Shown one piece after another: positions 45,694 to 58,633 of a stretch of DNA of 64,000 nucleotides. Each line of letters begins with the position of its first letter. Position 1 is the stretch's first letter. Origin of the DNA: Rossellomorea aquimaris (GTDB taxonomy: Bacteria; Bacillota; Bacilli; Bacillales; Bacillaceae_B); assembly GCF_000935355.1 (NCBI RefSeq), contig NZ_JXZC01000001.1:744001-808000 (forward strand), read 5' to 3'. Position numbers and translations under genes: made by a program. The notes under the pieces are model-generated. The model ran no database searches, was not told the DNA's origin, and worked only from the letters and a program-made list of their open reading frames with translations.

Positions 45694-46062
45694 TTACTCT
45701 TCTGTATCTTTAGACTCTTCTGGTTCATCTTGAACTTTTCTTAATAAAGATTCAATATGATTACCATAATCAATCGATTCATCAAACTCAAAAATAATTT
45801 CAGGTGTTTTGCGGAGACGGATTCGCTGTCCTACTTCAGAACGGATGAACCCTTTTGCCTTCGCCAGACCTTTAAGAGTGTTTTCTCTTTGGTCTTCTCC
45901 ACCCAGAACGGTAATATACACTTTTGCCTGTTGTAAATCCCCAGTTACCTGTACATCTGTAACCGTTACAAAGCCAATACGTGGATCCTTTATTTTTCGT
46001 CCGATAATATCGCTGAGCTCTTTTTTCATTTGCTCGCCAACACGATTCGCACGATGGCTCAT
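45694..46062 (-). CDS. rbfA: 30S ribosome-binding factor A
   Basis: This 122-residue KH-fold maturation factor starts [20 protein letters not shown] and contains [26 protein letters not shown]. It binds immature 30S subunits near the 16S 5' end. The start ATG 46060-46062 follows GAGGTG. The C-terminus is acidic ([10 protein letters not shown]). It is in the nusA-infB operon, 52 bases after ylxP. Confidence 0.97.
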   Translation of the reverse strand: MSHRANRVGEQMKKELSDIIGRKIKDPRIGFVTVTDVQVTGDLQQAKVYITVLGGEDQRENTLKGLAKAKGFIRSEVGQRIRLRKTPEIIFEFDESIDYGNHIESLLRKVQDEPEESKDTEE

Positions 46063-46114
46063 CAATATCACCTCTTATATCGTTATGGGTATATGTTGAA
46101 ATATAAGCAGCTAA

Positions 46115-46393
46115 TTACAATGACTCAACTCGCGTTTCCAGTCTTTCCCACTCCGGGAAAGAATCTATAAATTTCAATGCATGCTCTATTTCTCTTTCAC
46201 TCGCCCCTTTAGAAGAAGCGACGGTGACGATGGCAATCTTTGTTCGTTGCCATACATCCTGATGTCCGATTTCAGAGACAGATACATTGAATTTTTGTTT
46301 AAGTCGTGACAAGACCCTCTGCAGGACCGCCCGCTTTTCTTTTAAAGAGTGAGAATCATAAATCATACACTCACATTCAACATACGTGATCAT
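46115..46393 (-). CDS. ylxP: YlxP, DUF503 family
   Basis: This 92-residue protein starts [28 protein letters not shown] and belongs to the DUF503 family, present in the infB-rbfA operon of most Firmicutes. It may help ribosome assembly, but its function is not established. Its ATG overlaps the infB stop by four bases (ATGA), so it is translationally coupled to infB. Confidence 0.92.
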   Translation of the reverse strand: MITYVECECMIYDSHSLKEKRAVLQRVLSRLKQKFNVSVSEIGHQDVWQRTKIAIVTVASSKGASEREIEHALKFIDSFPEWERLETRVESL

Positions 46394-48561
46394 TTACGTG
46401 TAATTTCCTCCATGATGAAGGCTTCGATAACGTCGCCTTCTTTCACATCGTTAAAGTTCTTAATCGTAATACCACATTCGTAACCTTTGGCTACGTCTTT
46501 CGCATCATCCTTAAAGCGTTTAAGGGCATCGAGTTCACCTTCAAAGATAACAATTCCATCACGGATCAGACGAACACCGCTATCGCGAGAAATTTTACCT
46601 TCTGTTACATAGCTTCCCGCAATCGTACCAACTTTAGACACTTTAAATGTTTGACGGACTTCTGCCTGACCAATGATTTTTTCTTCGAATTCTGGATCCA
46701 GCATCCCTTGCATAGCAGCTTCAATTTCCTCCATCACCTTATAGATAATGCGGTGTAATCGAATTTCAACGCCTTCTGCCTCAGCAGTACGTTTAGCATT
46801 TACATCCGGGCGTACATTAAAACCTATCACAATGGCATTGGAAGCTGCTGCAAGTGTAATATCTGATTCGTTAATCGCTCCAACACCTGTATGGATGATT
46901 CGAATATTTACACCTTCAACTTCAATTTTCAGCAATGAAGCTGCAAGAGCTTCAACTGATCCCTGAACGTCCGCTTTAAGAACAAGGTTAAGGTCCTTCA
47001 TTTCTCCTTGTTTCATTTGTTCAAACAGGTTTTCAAGGCTTACTTTAGACTTTTCTCCGCGCTGTGCTTGTAATGCTTGAGATGCACGGGCTTCACCAAC
47101 CGAACGAGCCGTCTTCTCGTCTTCAAATACAACGAAACGATCTCCTGCTTGAGGAACATCATTTAAACCTGTGATTTCAACAGGGGCAGATGGACCTGCT
47201 TCTTTCACACGGCGGCCAAGATCATTGACCATTGCACGTACACGACCAAACGTGTTTCCTACAACGATAGGATCTCCAACTTTTAAAGTACCGTTTTGAA
47301 CAAGTAAAGTCGCAACAGATCCTCGACCTTTGTCTAATTGTGCTTCAATCACTGTACCTTGTGCAAGGCGATTTGGATTCGCTTTTAGCTCTTCCACTTC
47401 ACTTACAAGGACGATCATTTCAAGTAAATTATCGATACCTTCACCAGATAATGCAGATAGCGGTACGAAGATTGTGTCTCCACCCCACGCTTCAGGAACC
47501 AGTTCATATTCCGTTAATTCTTGCATTACACGATCTGGATTTGCAGCTTCCTTATCCATTTTATTAACGGCTATGATAATTGGAACTTCAGCAGCTTTCG
47601 CATGGTTGATTGCCTCGACTGTTTGAGGCATGACACCATCATCAGCGGCTACGACGATGATCGCAATATCCGTTACTTGAGCACCGCGGGCACGCATCGT
47701 TGTGAACGCAGCATGTCCAGGAGTATCAAGGAATGTGATTTTCTTTCCATCTACTTCTACTTGATAAGCACCGATATGCTGAGTGATTCCTCCAGCTTCT
47801 CCTGCCGTTACTTTTGTGTTACGGATAGAATCAAGCAGAGTCGTTTTACCATGGTCAACGTGACCCATGATTGTCACAACGGAAGGACGCTCTTCTACTT
47901 GCTCTTCGGTATCTTCTGTGAAGTATACTTCAAGATCAGTAGCATCAACTTTGATCTCTTCTTCTACTTCCACTCCATATTCTCCTGCAATCAGCTCAAT
48001 CGAGTCTTTATCCAACTCTTGGTTGATTGTTGCCATCACCCCAAGCATGAATAGCTTTTTAATGATTTCAGATGGCTCTTTGTGAAGCTTTTTCGCAAGC
48101 TCTGAAACCGTTAATGACTCTGAGAAAGTGATTTTTGAAGGAAGCTCTTTTTTCTTGGCAGGCTGCTGTTGCTGTGGAGCCTGTTTGAAATTTTTATTTT
48201 GCTTATTTTGTCTATTATTTTTGTTTTTGTTGTTGTTATTATTATTATTGAAGACCTTCTTCTCCTTTGATTGGTGCTGTTGTTCGTGTTTTTTTCCTTC
48301 ACGACTTTTCGGTGCTGATTTTACTTTTTCCTTGTTAGGAGCTTCTTCTGACTTCGATGCATTGGGATCTTTTTGGGCAGCTTTATTCCCTTGACCTTTT
48401 GAATCACCTTTATACATCGCGTCTAATTTCGTTACTGCGTCGTCTTCTATAGTTGCCATATGGTTTGATACCTCAATATTCAGTTGCTTTAATTTTCCGA
48501 TAACATCTTTGCTTGAAACATTGTATTTTTTTGCATATTCATAAACACGCATCTTGCTCAT
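46390..48561 (-). CDS. infB: Translation initiation factor IF-2
   Basis: This 723-residue GTPase places initiator tRNA on the 30S subunit. An N-terminal IF2-N domain ([31 protein letters not shown]) is followed by a low-complexity Lys/Asn/Gln linker (about 55-140, with a run of seven Asn). A second IF2-N domain, the G domain (GHVDHGKTT near 234, DTPGH near 280, NKMD near 334) and C-terminal domains follow. I start at ATG 48559-48561 after GGGGG; an open extension of 20 codons overlaps ylxQ and is rejected. Confidence 0.97.
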   Translation of the reverse strand: MSKMRVYEYAKKYNVSSKDVIGKLKQLNIEVSNHMATIEDDAVTKLDAMYKGDSKGQGNKAAQKDPNASKSEEAPNKEKVKSAPKSREGKKHEQQHQSKEKKVFNNNNNNNKNKNNRQNKQNKNFKQAPQQQQPAKKKELPSKITFSESLTVSELAKKLHKEPSEIIKKLFMLGVMATINQELDKDSIELIAGEYGVEVEEEIKVDATDLEVYFTEDTEEQVEERPSVVTIMGHVDHGKTTLLDSIRNTKVTAGEAGGITQHIGAYQVEVDGKKITFLDTPGHAAFTTMRARGAQVTDIAIIVVAADDGVMPQTVEAINHAKAAEVPIIIAVNKMDKEAANPDRVMQELTEYELVPEAWGGDTIFVPLSALSGEGIDNLLEMIVLVSEVEELKANPNRLAQGTVIEAQLDKGRGSVATLLVQNGTLKVGDPIVVGNTFGRVRAMVNDLGRRVKEAGPSAPVEITGLNDVPQAGDRFVVFEDEKTARSVGEARASQALQAQRGEKSKVSLENLFEQMKQGEMKDLNLVLKADVQGSVEALAASLLKIEVEGVNIRIIHTGVGAINESDITLAAASNAIVIGFNVRPDVNAKRTAEAEGVEIRLHRIIYKVMEEIEAAMQGMLDPEFEEKIIGQAEVRQTFKVSKVGTIAGSYVTEGKISRDSGVRLIRDGIVIFEGELDALKRFKDDAKDVAKGYECGITIKNFNDVKEGDVIEAFIMEEITRK

Positions 48562-48565
48562 ATGT

Positions 48566-48883
48566 TCACCCCCACTGAGATTCATCGAGCAGTTCGGATA
48601 ATTTCCCGGCAAAGCCTGCATCCATAATAGCCACCACTACCCTGGCTTCTTTTCCAATGGCCTGACCTAAATCATTTCTGCTATCCACCAAACTAACCTT
48701 GACATTGTAAGATTTACATTTGTCCGTGATTTTCTTGTGCGTATTAGCAGAAGCATCTTTGGAAAGAATGACAAGTTTTGCTCGTCCACTACGAACTTCT
48801 TTAATAACAAGCTCTTCACCTGAAATAATCTTACGTGCCCGATTCGCCAATCCTAAAAGTGACATCCAACGATTTTGATTCAT
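48566..48883 (-). CDS. ylxQ: YlxQ, L7Ae/L30e-family RNA-binding protein
   Basis: This 105-residue protein starts [31 protein letters not shown], the typical start of the L7Ae/L30e/S12e/Gadd45 family. Members bind kink-turn RNA, and this one is thought to act in ribosome or RNase P-related RNA biology. It lies between ylxR and infB with gaps of only 10 and 4 bases. The length matches the B. subtilis protein (100). Confidence 0.94.
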   Translation of the reverse strand: MNQNRWMSLLGLANRARKIISGEELVIKEVRSGRAKLVILSKDASANTHKKITDKCKSYNVKVSLVDSRNDLGQAIGKEARVVVAIMDAGFAGKLSELLDESQWG

Positions 48884-48893
48884 ACGCTAAACG

Positions 48894-49163
48894 TTACTCC
48901 TTCTCCACAAGGCTAATCAATTCATCGTATAGAGATTCATCTATTTTCGCTTGTAATTGATTGGCTAAAGTATTTTTCTTTTTAGCTTGTAAAATGACGT
49001 CTTTATCCTTTGAAAGATAAGCTCCCCGTCCTGATTTCTTACCGGTAGGATCGATGGAAACCTCCCCTTCTTTCGAGCGGACAATCCGGATCATTTCTTT
49101 CTTCGGTTTCATCTCACCCGTTGCCACACATTTGCGCAATGGGATCTTCCTATTCACACTCAT
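48894..49163 (-). CDS. rnpM: YlxR / RnpM, RNA-binding protein (DUF448)
   Basis: This 89-residue protein starts MSVNRKIPLRKCVATGEMKPKKEMIRIVR and contains PTGKKSGRGAYLSKD, the DUF448 signature. In B. subtilis the protein binds RNase P RNA and modulates its activity (RnpM). I use ATG 49161-49163, since GAGGTG lies six bases before it. An in-frame GTG at 49170-49172 falls inside the SD. It lies 12 bases after nusA. Confidence 0.93.
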   Translation of the reverse strand: MSVNRKIPLRKCVATGEMKPKKEMIRIVRSKEGEVSIDPTGKKSGRGAYLSKDKDVILQAKKKNTLANQLQAKIDESLYDELISLVEKE

Positions 49164-49175
49164 CTGACTCACCTC

Positions 49176-50309
49176 TTAATCTTGATTGTCGAAATCAATA
49201 TTTAAAGGCTCGTTATCATATTCTTCCTCTTCATCTTGAGGAAGGAATGACTCTTCTCGAGGATACAATCCCAGTTCACGAGCGTCTGTTTCACTCTTGA
49301 TATCAATCTTCCAGTTTGTCAATTTAGCTGCAAGGCGAGCATTTTGACCACGTTTACCGATTGCAAGTGAAAGCTGATAATCCGGTACAACTACCCTTGT
49401 CGCTTTATCATCTTCATTCACCTGTACATCCAGCACTTTCGATGGACTTAATGCATTGGCTACGAATGTTACAGGATCCTCAGACCATTGAACAATGTCA
49501 ATTTTTTCACCTTTTAATTCGTTTACAATTGCCTGTACACGTGCACCCTTGGTTCCTACACAAGCACCAACAGGATCCACCTCTGAATTTTCTGCATGAA
49601 CAGAGATTTTAGAACGATCTCCGGCTTCACGTGCAACAGATTTGATTTCTACCGTTCCATCAAAGATTTCGGGAACTTCGATTTCAAACAAACGTTTCAG
49701 TAATCCGGGGTGTGTCCGTGAAACAAAGATTTGAGGACCTTTTGTAGTCTTTTCAACCTTTGTGATAAACACTTTGATGCGATCATGAGGTTTATATGTT
49801 TCATTTGGCATCTGCTCGCTCACTGGTAAGAGCGCTTCAATCTTCCCTAGCGCCACATAAATAAAGCGATTGTCCTGTCGTTGAACGATACCTGTCATGA
49901 TATCTTCTTCGCGATCCACAAATTCGGAATATATAATTCCTCTTTCAGCTTCTCTTACTCGTTGGGTAACAACCTGTTTAGCCGTTTGCGCAGCGATACG
50001 GCCAAAGTCCTTAGGTGTAACTTCCAACTCAACAACGTCTCCCACCTCGTAGCTGGGGTTGATTTCCCCGGCGTCTTCAACAGAAATCTCAAGGCGGGAA
50101 TCAAATACTTCGTCTACAACTTCTTTACGAGCAAAAACTCTCATCGTACCCGTTTCAAGATTTAGGTCTACACGGACATTTTGTGCTTGGTTAAAATTTC
50201 GTTTGTAAGCTGACACAAGTGCAGCTTCAATTGCTTCAATGATGACATCTCTTGCAATGCCTTTCTCTTTCTCTAAAACAGTAAGAGCATCTAATAACTG
50301 AGTGCTCAT
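49176..50309 (-). CDS. nusA: Transcription elongation/termination factor NusA
   Basis: This 377-residue factor promotes pausing and intrinsic termination. It has an N-terminal RNA-polymerase-binding domain (about 1-125), an S1 domain (GIVQRQDNRFIYVALGKIEALLP near 138) and tandem KH domains (DPVGACVGTKGARVQAIV near 245 and LAIGKRGQNARLAAKL near 311). An acidic tail follows (QDEEEEYDNEPLNIDFDNQD). It lacks the C-terminal AR repeats of E. coli, as in other Bacillus. It lies 35 bases after rimP. Confidence 0.98.
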   Translation of the reverse strand: MSTQLLDALTVLEKEKGIARDVIIEAIEAALVSAYKRNFNQAQNVRVDLNLETGTMRVFARKEVVDEVFDSRLEISVEDAGEINPSYEVGDVVELEVTPKDFGRIAAQTAKQVVTQRVREAERGIIYSEFVDREEDIMTGIVQRQDNRFIYVALGKIEALLPVSEQMPNETYKPHDRIKVFITKVEKTTKGPQIFVSRTHPGLLKRLFEIEVPEIFDGTVEIKSVAREAGDRSKISVHAENSEVDPVGACVGTKGARVQAIVNELKGEKIDIVQWSEDPVTFVANALSPSKVLDVQVNEDDKATRVVVPDYQLSLAIGKRGQNARLAAKLTNWKIDIKSETDARELGLYPREESFLPQDEEEEYDNEPLNIDFDNQD

Positions 50310-50344
50310 GGTGGTTTCATCCCCCTTTATAGTGCGGTTCGTTC

Positions 50345-50815
50345 CTATGAAAATGTAACAGCTAATCGTGCGACAGCTATCTTATCTGTTGGAATTTCAA
50401 CCTTCTTTTTTCGAGTCTTAATGGTTACTTCTAATGCTAATTGGTCTGAAGTATAGGAAAGAAGTGTGCCTTCGAAGGCCTTTTCACCGTTCAACGGCTC
50501 ATATGTTTTCACATAAACGTTTTTGCCGATGGCTTTCTCAAAGTCCTTTTCTTTCTTTAAAGGACGTTCAGCCCCCGGTGAAGAAACTTCTAAAAAGTAA
50601 TTATGAGGAATTGGGTCAATTTCATCTAACTTTTCACTAAGTCTTTCACTTACTATTCCGCATTCTTCAATGTCGACACCTGAATCTTTGTCGATGAATA
50701 CTCGAAGAAACCAATTGGATCCTTCTTTCACATATTCCATGTCGATGAGTTCTAGTGACATGTCATCTAAGATAGGTGTAACAAGTTCTTCTACGAGTGT
50801 TGTTATTTTGCTCAT
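50345..50815 (-). CDS. rimP: Ribosome maturation factor RimP
   Basis: This 156-residue protein starts [32 protein letters not shown] and contains [18 protein letters not shown], the RimP signature. It acts in 30S assembly (pseudoknot formation and S12 incorporation). The start is ATG 50813-50815 after AGGAGGTAAGT; the open frame extends 12 codons upstream past the SD and is rejected. It is the first gene of the nusA-infB operon, behind the polC terminator. Confidence 0.96.
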   Translation of the reverse strand: MSKITTLVEELVTPILDDMSLELIDMEYVKEGSNWFLRVFIDKDSGVDIEECGIVSERLSEKLDEIDPIPHNYFLEVSSPGAERPLKKEKDFEKAIGKNVYVKTYEPLNGEKAFEGTLLSYTSDQLALEVTIKTRKKKVEIPTDKIAVARLAVTFS

Positions 50816-50890
50816 ACTTACCTCCTGGTCTATATGAAAATCTTGCACCAAGACTAGAAATGATAGTTCAAAAAATCTCCATGTAATAAC

Positions 50891-50917
50891 GAAAGAGTGG
50901 GGTGCGACCCCACTCTT
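50891..50917 (-). terminator. Terminator after polC
   Basis: On the minus strand AGAGTGGGGT pairs perfectly with ACCCCACTCT around CGC and is followed by TTCGTTATT. The stem is strong but the T-tract is weak. Confidence 0.7.
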
Positions 50918-51001
50918 CTACCTTTAGAGCTATCTTTAGTATTTCCAATAAAAATATACCATAATCAACATTTTTATGCAAACAATTCCCATGGTATCAG
51001 C

Positions 51002-54000
51002 TTAGAATAGGGATAGTTGGTTCTTATCCGGCAAGGCTTCCAAACAGCCGTGATTGTCCAGGTACTCGATAATGGTCTTGGAGACGCGACCTCTTTGTTG
51101 AAGATCTTCTTTAGATAGAAATTCCCCATTTTGTCTTGCATTGACAATATTGATGGCTGCATTCGTACCAAGCCTGGGAATCGAGTTGAACGGTGGAATC
51201 AATGAATCTCCATCTATCACAAATTCAGCCGCTTGTGAACGATACAGATCTACCTTTTGGAACTTGTATCCCCGTTCACACATCTCAAGGGCCAACTCCA
51301 GTACTGTTAACGTGTTCTTTTCTTTTGGAGATGCATCCAGGCCCTTGCTATTGATTTCTTCTATCTTGGCCCTGACAGCTTGTGACCCCCTCACCATGGC
51401 TTCGATATCGAAATCCTCTGCACGAACGGTGAAGTAAGCAGCATAGTAAAGAAGAGCATGATGCACTTTAAAGTAAGCAATACGGACAGCCATTAATACA
51501 TAGGCAGCCGCATGGGCTTTTGGGAACATATATTTGATCTTCAGACAAGAATCAATATACCAGTCCGGTACCCCATTCTTTTTCATCTCTTCTACCCATT
51601 CATCCTGCAGTCCCTTACCTTTACGTACAAATTCCATGATCTTAAAGGCAAGTGAAGGCTCGAGTCCTTGATAGATGAGATAAACCATAATATCATCACG
51701 ACATCCGATTACTTCGCTCAGATTACAAATATTATTATGAATAAGCTCTTGTGCATTGCCAAGCCATACATCAGTACCATGTGAAAGCCCTGATATTTGT
51801 ACAAGCTCAGAAAATGTCGTCGGTTTTGTATCCTCGAGCATTTGACGAACGAATCGTGTACCGAATTCCGGGATTCCGAGCGTCCCGGTCTTACACATGA
51901 TCTGGTCCTCTGTCACTCCGAGCGATTCCGTCCCACTGAAGATTTTCATTACTTCAGGATCATCTGTTGGAATCGTTTTAGGGTCTACACCAGATAAATC
52001 TTGGAGCATACGAATCACGGTTGGATCATCGTGTCCCAGGATATCAAGCTTTAAGAGATTATCATGTATGGAATGGAAATCAAAATGTGTTGTTTTCCAT
52101 TCCGAGCTTGAATCATCAGCAGGGAACTGGATGGGTGAAAAATCGTAAATATCCATATAATCAGGTACTACGATGATACCTCCAGGATGCTGACCAGTTG
52201 TTCTTTTCACCCCGGTACACCCGCTTACCAATCGATCGATTTCCGCTCCACGGATTTGCAGCTGATGGTCATTCGCGTATCCTTTAACATACCCATAGGC
52301 GGTCTTTTCCGCCACTGTACCGATAGTACCTGCCCGATATACATTGTCTTCACCGAACAGAACCTTCGTATAGTTATGGGCGTTAGGCTGATATTCACCT
52401 GAGAAGTTCAAATCGATATCAGGAACTTTATCTCCTTTAAACCCAAGGAATGTTTCGAAGGGTATATCATGACCATCCTTCTTGTATGGAATTCCACAAT
52501 CAGGACAATCCTTATTAGGCAAATCAAACCCGGATCCTACCGATCCATCATCAAAGAACTCGGATTTCTTGCAAGCTGGACAAACATAGTGGGGAGGTAA
52601 AGGATTTACTTCCGTTATTTCTGTCATCGTGGCGACAAAAGAAGATCCTACTGATCCACGGGATCCTACCAGGTAACCATCATCCAATGACTTCTTCACG
52701 AGCTTATGTGAGATTAAATAGATGACTGCGAATCCATGCCCGATAATACTCTTTAATTCCTTTTCTAGCCTAGCTTCTACGATTTCAGGAAGCTCTTCTC
52801 CGTAGATGCTTTTTGCCATGGAATAACTCATGCGACGCATTTCTTCATCTGCACCTTCAATTTTAGGTGTATAGAGATCATCTCTAATTGGTTTAATAAC
52901 ATCTACAAGATCGGCTATTTTGTTGGAGTTATCCACAACAATTTCTTTCGCTGTTTCTTTCCCTAAGAAAGAGAATGCATCCAGCATCTCATTCGTTGTT
53001 CTGAAATGAACATCAGGAAGTTCATGTCGGTTTAACGGATTCGCCCCGCCTTGAGAGCCAACGAGAATCTTACGGTAAATCTTGTCGTTTTCATTTAAGT
53101 AATGAACATTACCAGTAGCCACAACGGGCTTATCCAATTTCTTACCAAGATCCACAATGTTTTTAATGATATCTTCAAGGTTTTTCTGACTTTGCACCAG
53201 ATCCAACTCGATTAAGTGTTGATAGACTTCTTTTGGATGAACTTCCAGGTAATCATAGAATTGAGCAGTTTCCTCAACTTCTTCTTTCCCCTTTTGCATC
53301 ATCCCTTCAAATACTTCGCCCTTGTCACAGCCTGAACCGACGAGAATTCCCGTTCGGTATTTTTGAAGCTGAGACCGGGGAATTCGCGGCACACGGAAAA
53401 AGTAATTCATGTGAGAAATGGATACTAGTTTATAGAGGTTCTTTAACCCTTCTTCCGTTTGAGCAATCAGTGTACAATGATATGGTCTTGACCGCTTGTA
53501 TGCATCGCCTTTTCCCATGTAATCATTAAATTGATTATGATTGGTGATTCCTTTTTCAACGGCATCCTTCAGCATTTTCAATAACAGGTAACCAGTTGCT
53601 TCTGCATCATAGATTGCACGGTGATGCTGCGTTAGTTCAACATCGAATTTCTTGGCTAACGTATTCAGACGGTGATTCTTAAATTGAGGGTACAGAAGCC
53701 TGGCCAGTTCCAATGTGTCGATAACCGGATTGGTTGCCTTAGGTAATCCGGCTTTTTGATACCCGGCATTTAAAAATCCCATATCAAAGGATGCATTATG
53801 GGCGACTAAAATATCGTCCCCTACCCATCTATGGTAGTCATGAAGAACATCCTTTATTTCAGGAGCCGTTTGCACCATGTCATCTGTGATCCCCGTTAAT
53901 TCGATGGTTGTTGCCGATAACGGGTGATGGGGGTTGGCAAACGATTCGAACTTATCAATGACTTCTCCGTCTTTGATTTTCACTGCGGCAAGTTCGATGA

Positions 54001-55321
54001 TCGTATCATAAACGGCTGAAAGCCCCGTAGTTTCAACATCAAAAACAACATAGGTACTATCTTCGAGAGGAAGGTCTCGATCATTATAGGCGATTGGTAC
54101 TCCATCATCTACAAGATTGGCCTCTACTCCATAGAGCAGTTTAATATCGTTCTTCTTGCTTGCGCTATACGCCTCAGGGAATGACTGTGCAACGGCATGA
54201 TCCGTGATGGCTACAGCTTTATGCCCCCATTTTTTTGCTTGAGACACTAAACTTGATACGGAAGATACAGCATCCATCTGACTCATGGGTGTGTGCATGT
54301 GAAGCTCTACTCTTTTCTCATCTGCAGGGGCTGTATCCAGTCTCAGAACAGGTTTGATTTCGTTCACATCATTGGCAATCATCACAAGGTCGCGTACGAA
54401 CGTATCATTTTGAATACTTCCACGACATCGTACCCACATACCTTTTTTCATAATGTTCATAACCGCTGCGTCTTCTTTATCCCTTGAGAACATTTTGACC
54501 AGGATGGAACTTGAGTAGTCGGTTACTTTAAACGTTAGTAATGTACGACCGCTTCGTAATTCGCGCGTTTCACAATCAAAGACATATCCTTCGATAGCGA
54601 TTCGTCGTTCTTCATCATAAATCTCTTCAATCTTCCGGAAGTCAGCATCATCTTTAATTGTAAGACCCAGCATGAATGGACCGCTGGGTGCATCACTTGC
54701 TTCCTCTTTTTCAGCCTTTTCCATTTCAATAAGAGCCTGTTTCGCTCTTTCTTGATCTTCTTTAAGCTTTTCTTCTAAAAATTTCTCATACTCATTGCTC
54801 TGTTCCTCTACCTGACTAACTTCTGCATCTAAAACCAGCTTAGGAAAACCAAAGTTCTCGAAGGTAGAGGTGATCATGTCACCGTATTTTCTCTTTAATT
54901 GGGTTGCTTCTGTATCATTCGATGCCCGAACAATGATTTTGTTTCCATTGATTTTTGGTTTTTGGGTATTTAATAATTTTAATAATGGCGGTGATATCCC
55001 TTGGATTTCTTTCACACAGTCCTGCCAATAATCCAAAATATGCTTTTCAGTTATTTGGGTATTCAATACTTTAATGGTAAAACCAACATTTGCAATATGT
55101 TTAAAGGATGTTTGCAGCGCAATTGAAAATTCACTCCACACATTACATGGAATGATTTCCTCAAAAGTAAAGTAAAAATGCCATTTCTTCTCCTTGCGAA
55201 ACACCGCTAGTTTTTCAATTTCAGCGTTTTGAAAGTACTTTACAAAGGCATCTTCTGTTAACCCTAATTGACTTAGCAACAGTTGAAACCTTTCTCTTTT
55301 GCCCAGGGGCTTTTCTTCCAT
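51002..55321 (-). CDS. polC: DNA polymerase III PolC (alpha subunit with 3'-5' exonuclease)
   Basis: This 1439-residue replicative polymerase (B. subtilis 1437) has an N-terminal OB region. A PHP domain ([15 protein letters not shown] near 337) is interrupted by a DEDDh proofreading exonuclease ([23 protein letters not shown] near 425). The C-family palm has [12 protein letters not shown] near 970 and a zinc module CPAC/CPDC near 920-945. Fingers and HhH regions follow, and the C-terminus ends in the clamp-binding motif QLSLF. All parts are intact. It is downstream of proS, behind a terminator. Confidence 0.98.
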   Translation of the reverse strand: MEEKPLGKRERFQLLLSQLGLTEDAFVKYFQNAEIEKLAVFRKEKKWHFYFTFEEIIPCNVWSEFSIALQTSFKHIANVGFTIKVLNTQITEKHILDYWQDCVKEIQGISPPLLKLLNTQKPKINGNKIIVRASNDTEATQLKRKYGDMITSTFENFGFPKLVLDAEVSQVEEQSNEYEKFLEEKLKEDQERAKQALIEMEKAEKEEASDAPSGPFMLGLTIKDDADFRKIEEIYDEERRIAIEGYVFDCETRELRSGRTLLTFKVTDYSSSILVKMFSRDKEDAAVMNIMKKGMWVRCRGSIQNDTFVRDLVMIANDVNEIKPVLRLDTAPADEKRVELHMHTPMSQMDAVSSVSSLVSQAKKWGHKAVAITDHAVAQSFPEAYSASKKNDIKLLYGVEANLVDDGVPIAYNDRDLPLEDSTYVVFDVETTGLSAVYDTIIELAAVKIKDGEVIDKFESFANPHHPLSATTIELTGITDDMVQTAPEIKDVLHDYHRWVGDDILVAHNASFDMGFLNAGYQKAGLPKATNPVIDTLELARLLYPQFKNHRLNTLAKKFDVELTQHHRAIYDAEATGYLLLKMLKDAVEKGITNHNQFNDYMGKGDAYKRSRPYHCTLIAQTEEGLKNLYKLVSISHMNYFFRVPRIPRSQLQKYRTGILVGSGCDKGEVFEGMMQKGKEEVEETAQFYDYLEVHPKEVYQHLIELDLVQSQKNLEDIIKNIVDLGKKLDKPVVATGNVHYLNENDKIYRKILVGSQGGANPLNRHELPDVHFRTTNEMLDAFSFLGKETAKEIVVDNSNKIADLVDVIKPIRDDLYTPKIEGADEEMRRMSYSMAKSIYGEELPEIVEARLEKELKSIIGHGFAVIYLISHKLVKKSLDDGYLVGSRGSVGSSFVATMTEITEVNPLPPHYVCPACKKSEFFDDGSVGSGFDLPNKDCPDCGIPYKKDGHDIPFETFLGFKGDKVPDIDLNFSGEYQPNAHNYTKVLFGEDNVYRAGTIGTVAEKTAYGYVKGYANDHQLQIRGAEIDRLVSGCTGVKRTTGQHPGGIIVVPDYMDIYDFSPIQFPADDSSSEWKTTHFDFHSIHDNLLKLDILGHDDPTVIRMLQDLSGVDPKTIPTDDPEVMKIFSGTESLGVTEDQIMCKTGTLGIPEFGTRFVRQMLEDTKPTTFSELVQISGLSHGTDVWLGNAQELIHNNICNLSEVIGCRDDIMVYLIYQGLEPSLAFKIMEFVRKGKGLQDEWVEEMKKNGVPDWYIDSCLKIKYMFPKAHAAAYVLMAVRIAYFKVHHALLYYAAYFTVRAEDFDIEAMVRGSQAVRAKIEEINSKGLDASPKEKNTLTVLELALEMCERGYKFQKVDLYRSQAAEFVIDGDSLIPPFNSIPRLGTNAAINIVNARQNGEFLSKEDLQQRGRVSKTIIEYLDNHGCLEALPDKNQLSLF

Positions 55322-55359
55322 GATTCTTTTCCCCCATTTCTAATCGTGTTATTTACAGT

Positions 55360-55411
55360 AGAAAAAGGGCTGACAGCCAAGGATTGCCTCCTTCAAAGTC
55401 GAGCCCTTTTA
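55360..55411 (-). terminator. Terminator after proS
   Basis: On the minus strand AAAAGGGCT pairs with AGCCCTTTTT, with inner pairing GAAGGAG/ATCCTT, and is followed by TTTCTACTG. It lies between proS and polC. Confidence 0.75.
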
Positions 55412-55414
55412 TGT

Positions 55415-57124
<1,710 letters not shown>

Positions 57125-57188
57125 CTATTAGCACCTCAGTTACCATTTATGTAGTGTGGGAATTTCCTTCTCACTATTTTATCTTAAA

Positions 57189-57242
57189 TTAACAGGCAGT
57201 AACACCCTCATTTTTTCATTCTTGAGGGAGAAACTGCCTGTT
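57189..57242 (-). terminator. Hairpin between rasP and proS
   Basis: Outer arms AACAGGCAGT / ACTGCCTGTT (57191-57200 with 57233-57242) and inner arms CCCTCA/TGAGGG make a long stem. On the minus strand it is followed by AATTTAAG, a poor T-tract. It is probably a partial terminator or processing site. Confidence 0.55.
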
Positions 57243-57262
57243 CACGATTCACACATTATATT

Positions 57263-58531
57263 TTATAAGAAGAATCTTTGAATGTCATTCCATGTTACAA
57301 CGAGCATCAGAACCATGAGAAGAGCAAACCCGACAAAATGGACCATTCCCTCCATTTGGCGGTCCACCGGTTTTCCTCTTACCGCTTCAACAGCGAAGAA
57401 AAGGAGTCTGCCTCCGTCAAGGGCAGGGATTGGCAGAAGATTCATAATTCCCAGGTTGATACTTAAGATGGCCGCCCATCTCATCAAGTAGTATATACCT
57501 GATTTAGCAACAACATCTGTTGACTGATAGATTCCGACCGGTCCTGATAACGCATCGATTGAGAACTCACCGGACACAAGCTTTCCTAGCAGAACAAAAA
57601 TCATTTTGGTCCATTCATAGGTTTGTTGTGCACTATTGGTCACCACTTTGAGGGGGGACTTTTCAACAGGACTATGAACCCCAATGATACCTATTTCTTC
57701 CCCTTCAATTTCTTGAGGCTTTGGTGTGACAGGAATCTCAGTGTTTGAGCCATTCCGATCAACATTAAATCTCAGCTCATCCCCAGGGTGTTTCTGTATG
57801 ATTGTAACAATATCTTCCCATGTTGAAATCTCTTTACCGTCTATACTTAAAACAATGTCATTTTCCTGAAGACCGGCTTCTTTAGCTGCACCGTCTTCTG
57901 TCAATTCGCCAAGGACAGGATCATTCGTCGGAACCCCTTGCAATAGGCCCACAAGGATGAAAATGAAGAAGGCCAGGATAAAGTTAAAAAGCGGACCTGC
58001 AAAAATGGCCATGGCTCGTTGTGGCAGGGATTTAGAAGCAAATTGACGATCCCAAGGCGCAATTTGTGTTTCCACTCCATCTTCAATGAACACGGCTTCC
58101 CTTGAGATCGAGAAGGTTTTCAGTTCCTCCTCGTCTTCTTCGTATCCACGAATATGTAGCCTATGCTCTAAATCTGCTTCTTCTACTTCAATGACACGAA
58201 TGTTCGGATACCGATCTTTGTTATTTAAGACAATTTTTCTTATCTTCTCATCCTGATCAAGTACAAGACCAACCCGATGTCCAGCCTTAAGCTCGACCAT
58301 TTCTGGGTCTTCCCCGGCCATACGCACAAAGCCCCCAAGAGGCAATAATCGAATCGTGTAGGTTGTTTCATCCTTTTTGTAAGAAAAAACTTTAGGACCA
58401 AACCCAATGGCGAATTCACGGCATAGGATGCCTGCACGCTTAGCAAAAATCAAATGTCCAAGCTCATGAAAGAAAACTAAAGCTCCAAAAATAACAACAA
58501 AGGCAATCACCGTTTGCAAATAAAAAACCAC
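57263..58531 (-). CDS. rasP: Intramembrane metalloprotease RasP (RseP family)
   Basis: This 422-residue site-2 protease has the zinc motif HELGH (near 22-26) in the first membrane helix, a PDZ domain (about 185-265, AGLQENDIVLSIDGKEI), and LLPIPALDGGRL near 366 supplying the third ligand. About four membrane helices are visible. It cleaves membrane anti-sigma factors such as RsiW, the division protein FtsL and remnant signal peptides. It lies between dxr and proS. The length matches B. subtilis RasP (420-422). Confidence 0.97.
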   Translation of the reverse strand: MVFYLQTVIAFVVIFGALVFFHELGHLIFAKRAGILCREFAIGFGPKVFSYKKDETTYTIRLLPLGGFVRMAGEDPEMVELKAGHRVGLVLDQDEKIRKIVLNNKDRYPNIRVIEVEEADLEHRLHIRGYEEDEEELKTFSISREAVFIEDGVETQIAPWDRQFASKSLPQRAMAIFAGPLFNFILAFFIFILVGLLQGVPTNDPVLGELTEDGAAKEAGLQENDIVLSIDGKEISTWEDIVTIIQKHPGDELRFNVDRNGSNTEIPVTPKPQEIEGEEIGIIGVHSPVEKSPLKVVTNSAQQTYEWTKMIFVLLGKLVSGEFSIDALSGPVGIYQSTDVVAKSGIYYLMRWAAILSINLGIMNLLPIPALDGGRLLFFAVEAVRGKPVDRQMEGMVHFVGFALLMVLMLVVTWNDIQRFFL

Positions 58532-58633
58532 CTTTTTTATAACCTGTCGGTAACAGATCTAAATGTTTAAAGTCCAGGCAAACACGTCCACTATCATACT
58601 ACGTTACAGATCATGTAAACATGCCCAAGTACT

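Noticed and set aside
47521-48054. A 177-codon plus-strand frame opposite infB
   Set aside because: It is antisense to the IF-2 G domain and its sequence is that of a shadow frame.
57125-57262. T-box leader ahead of proS
   Set aside because: No T-box sequence (TGGNACCGCG-like) is visible. The hairpin there is explained as a stem at the end of rasP.
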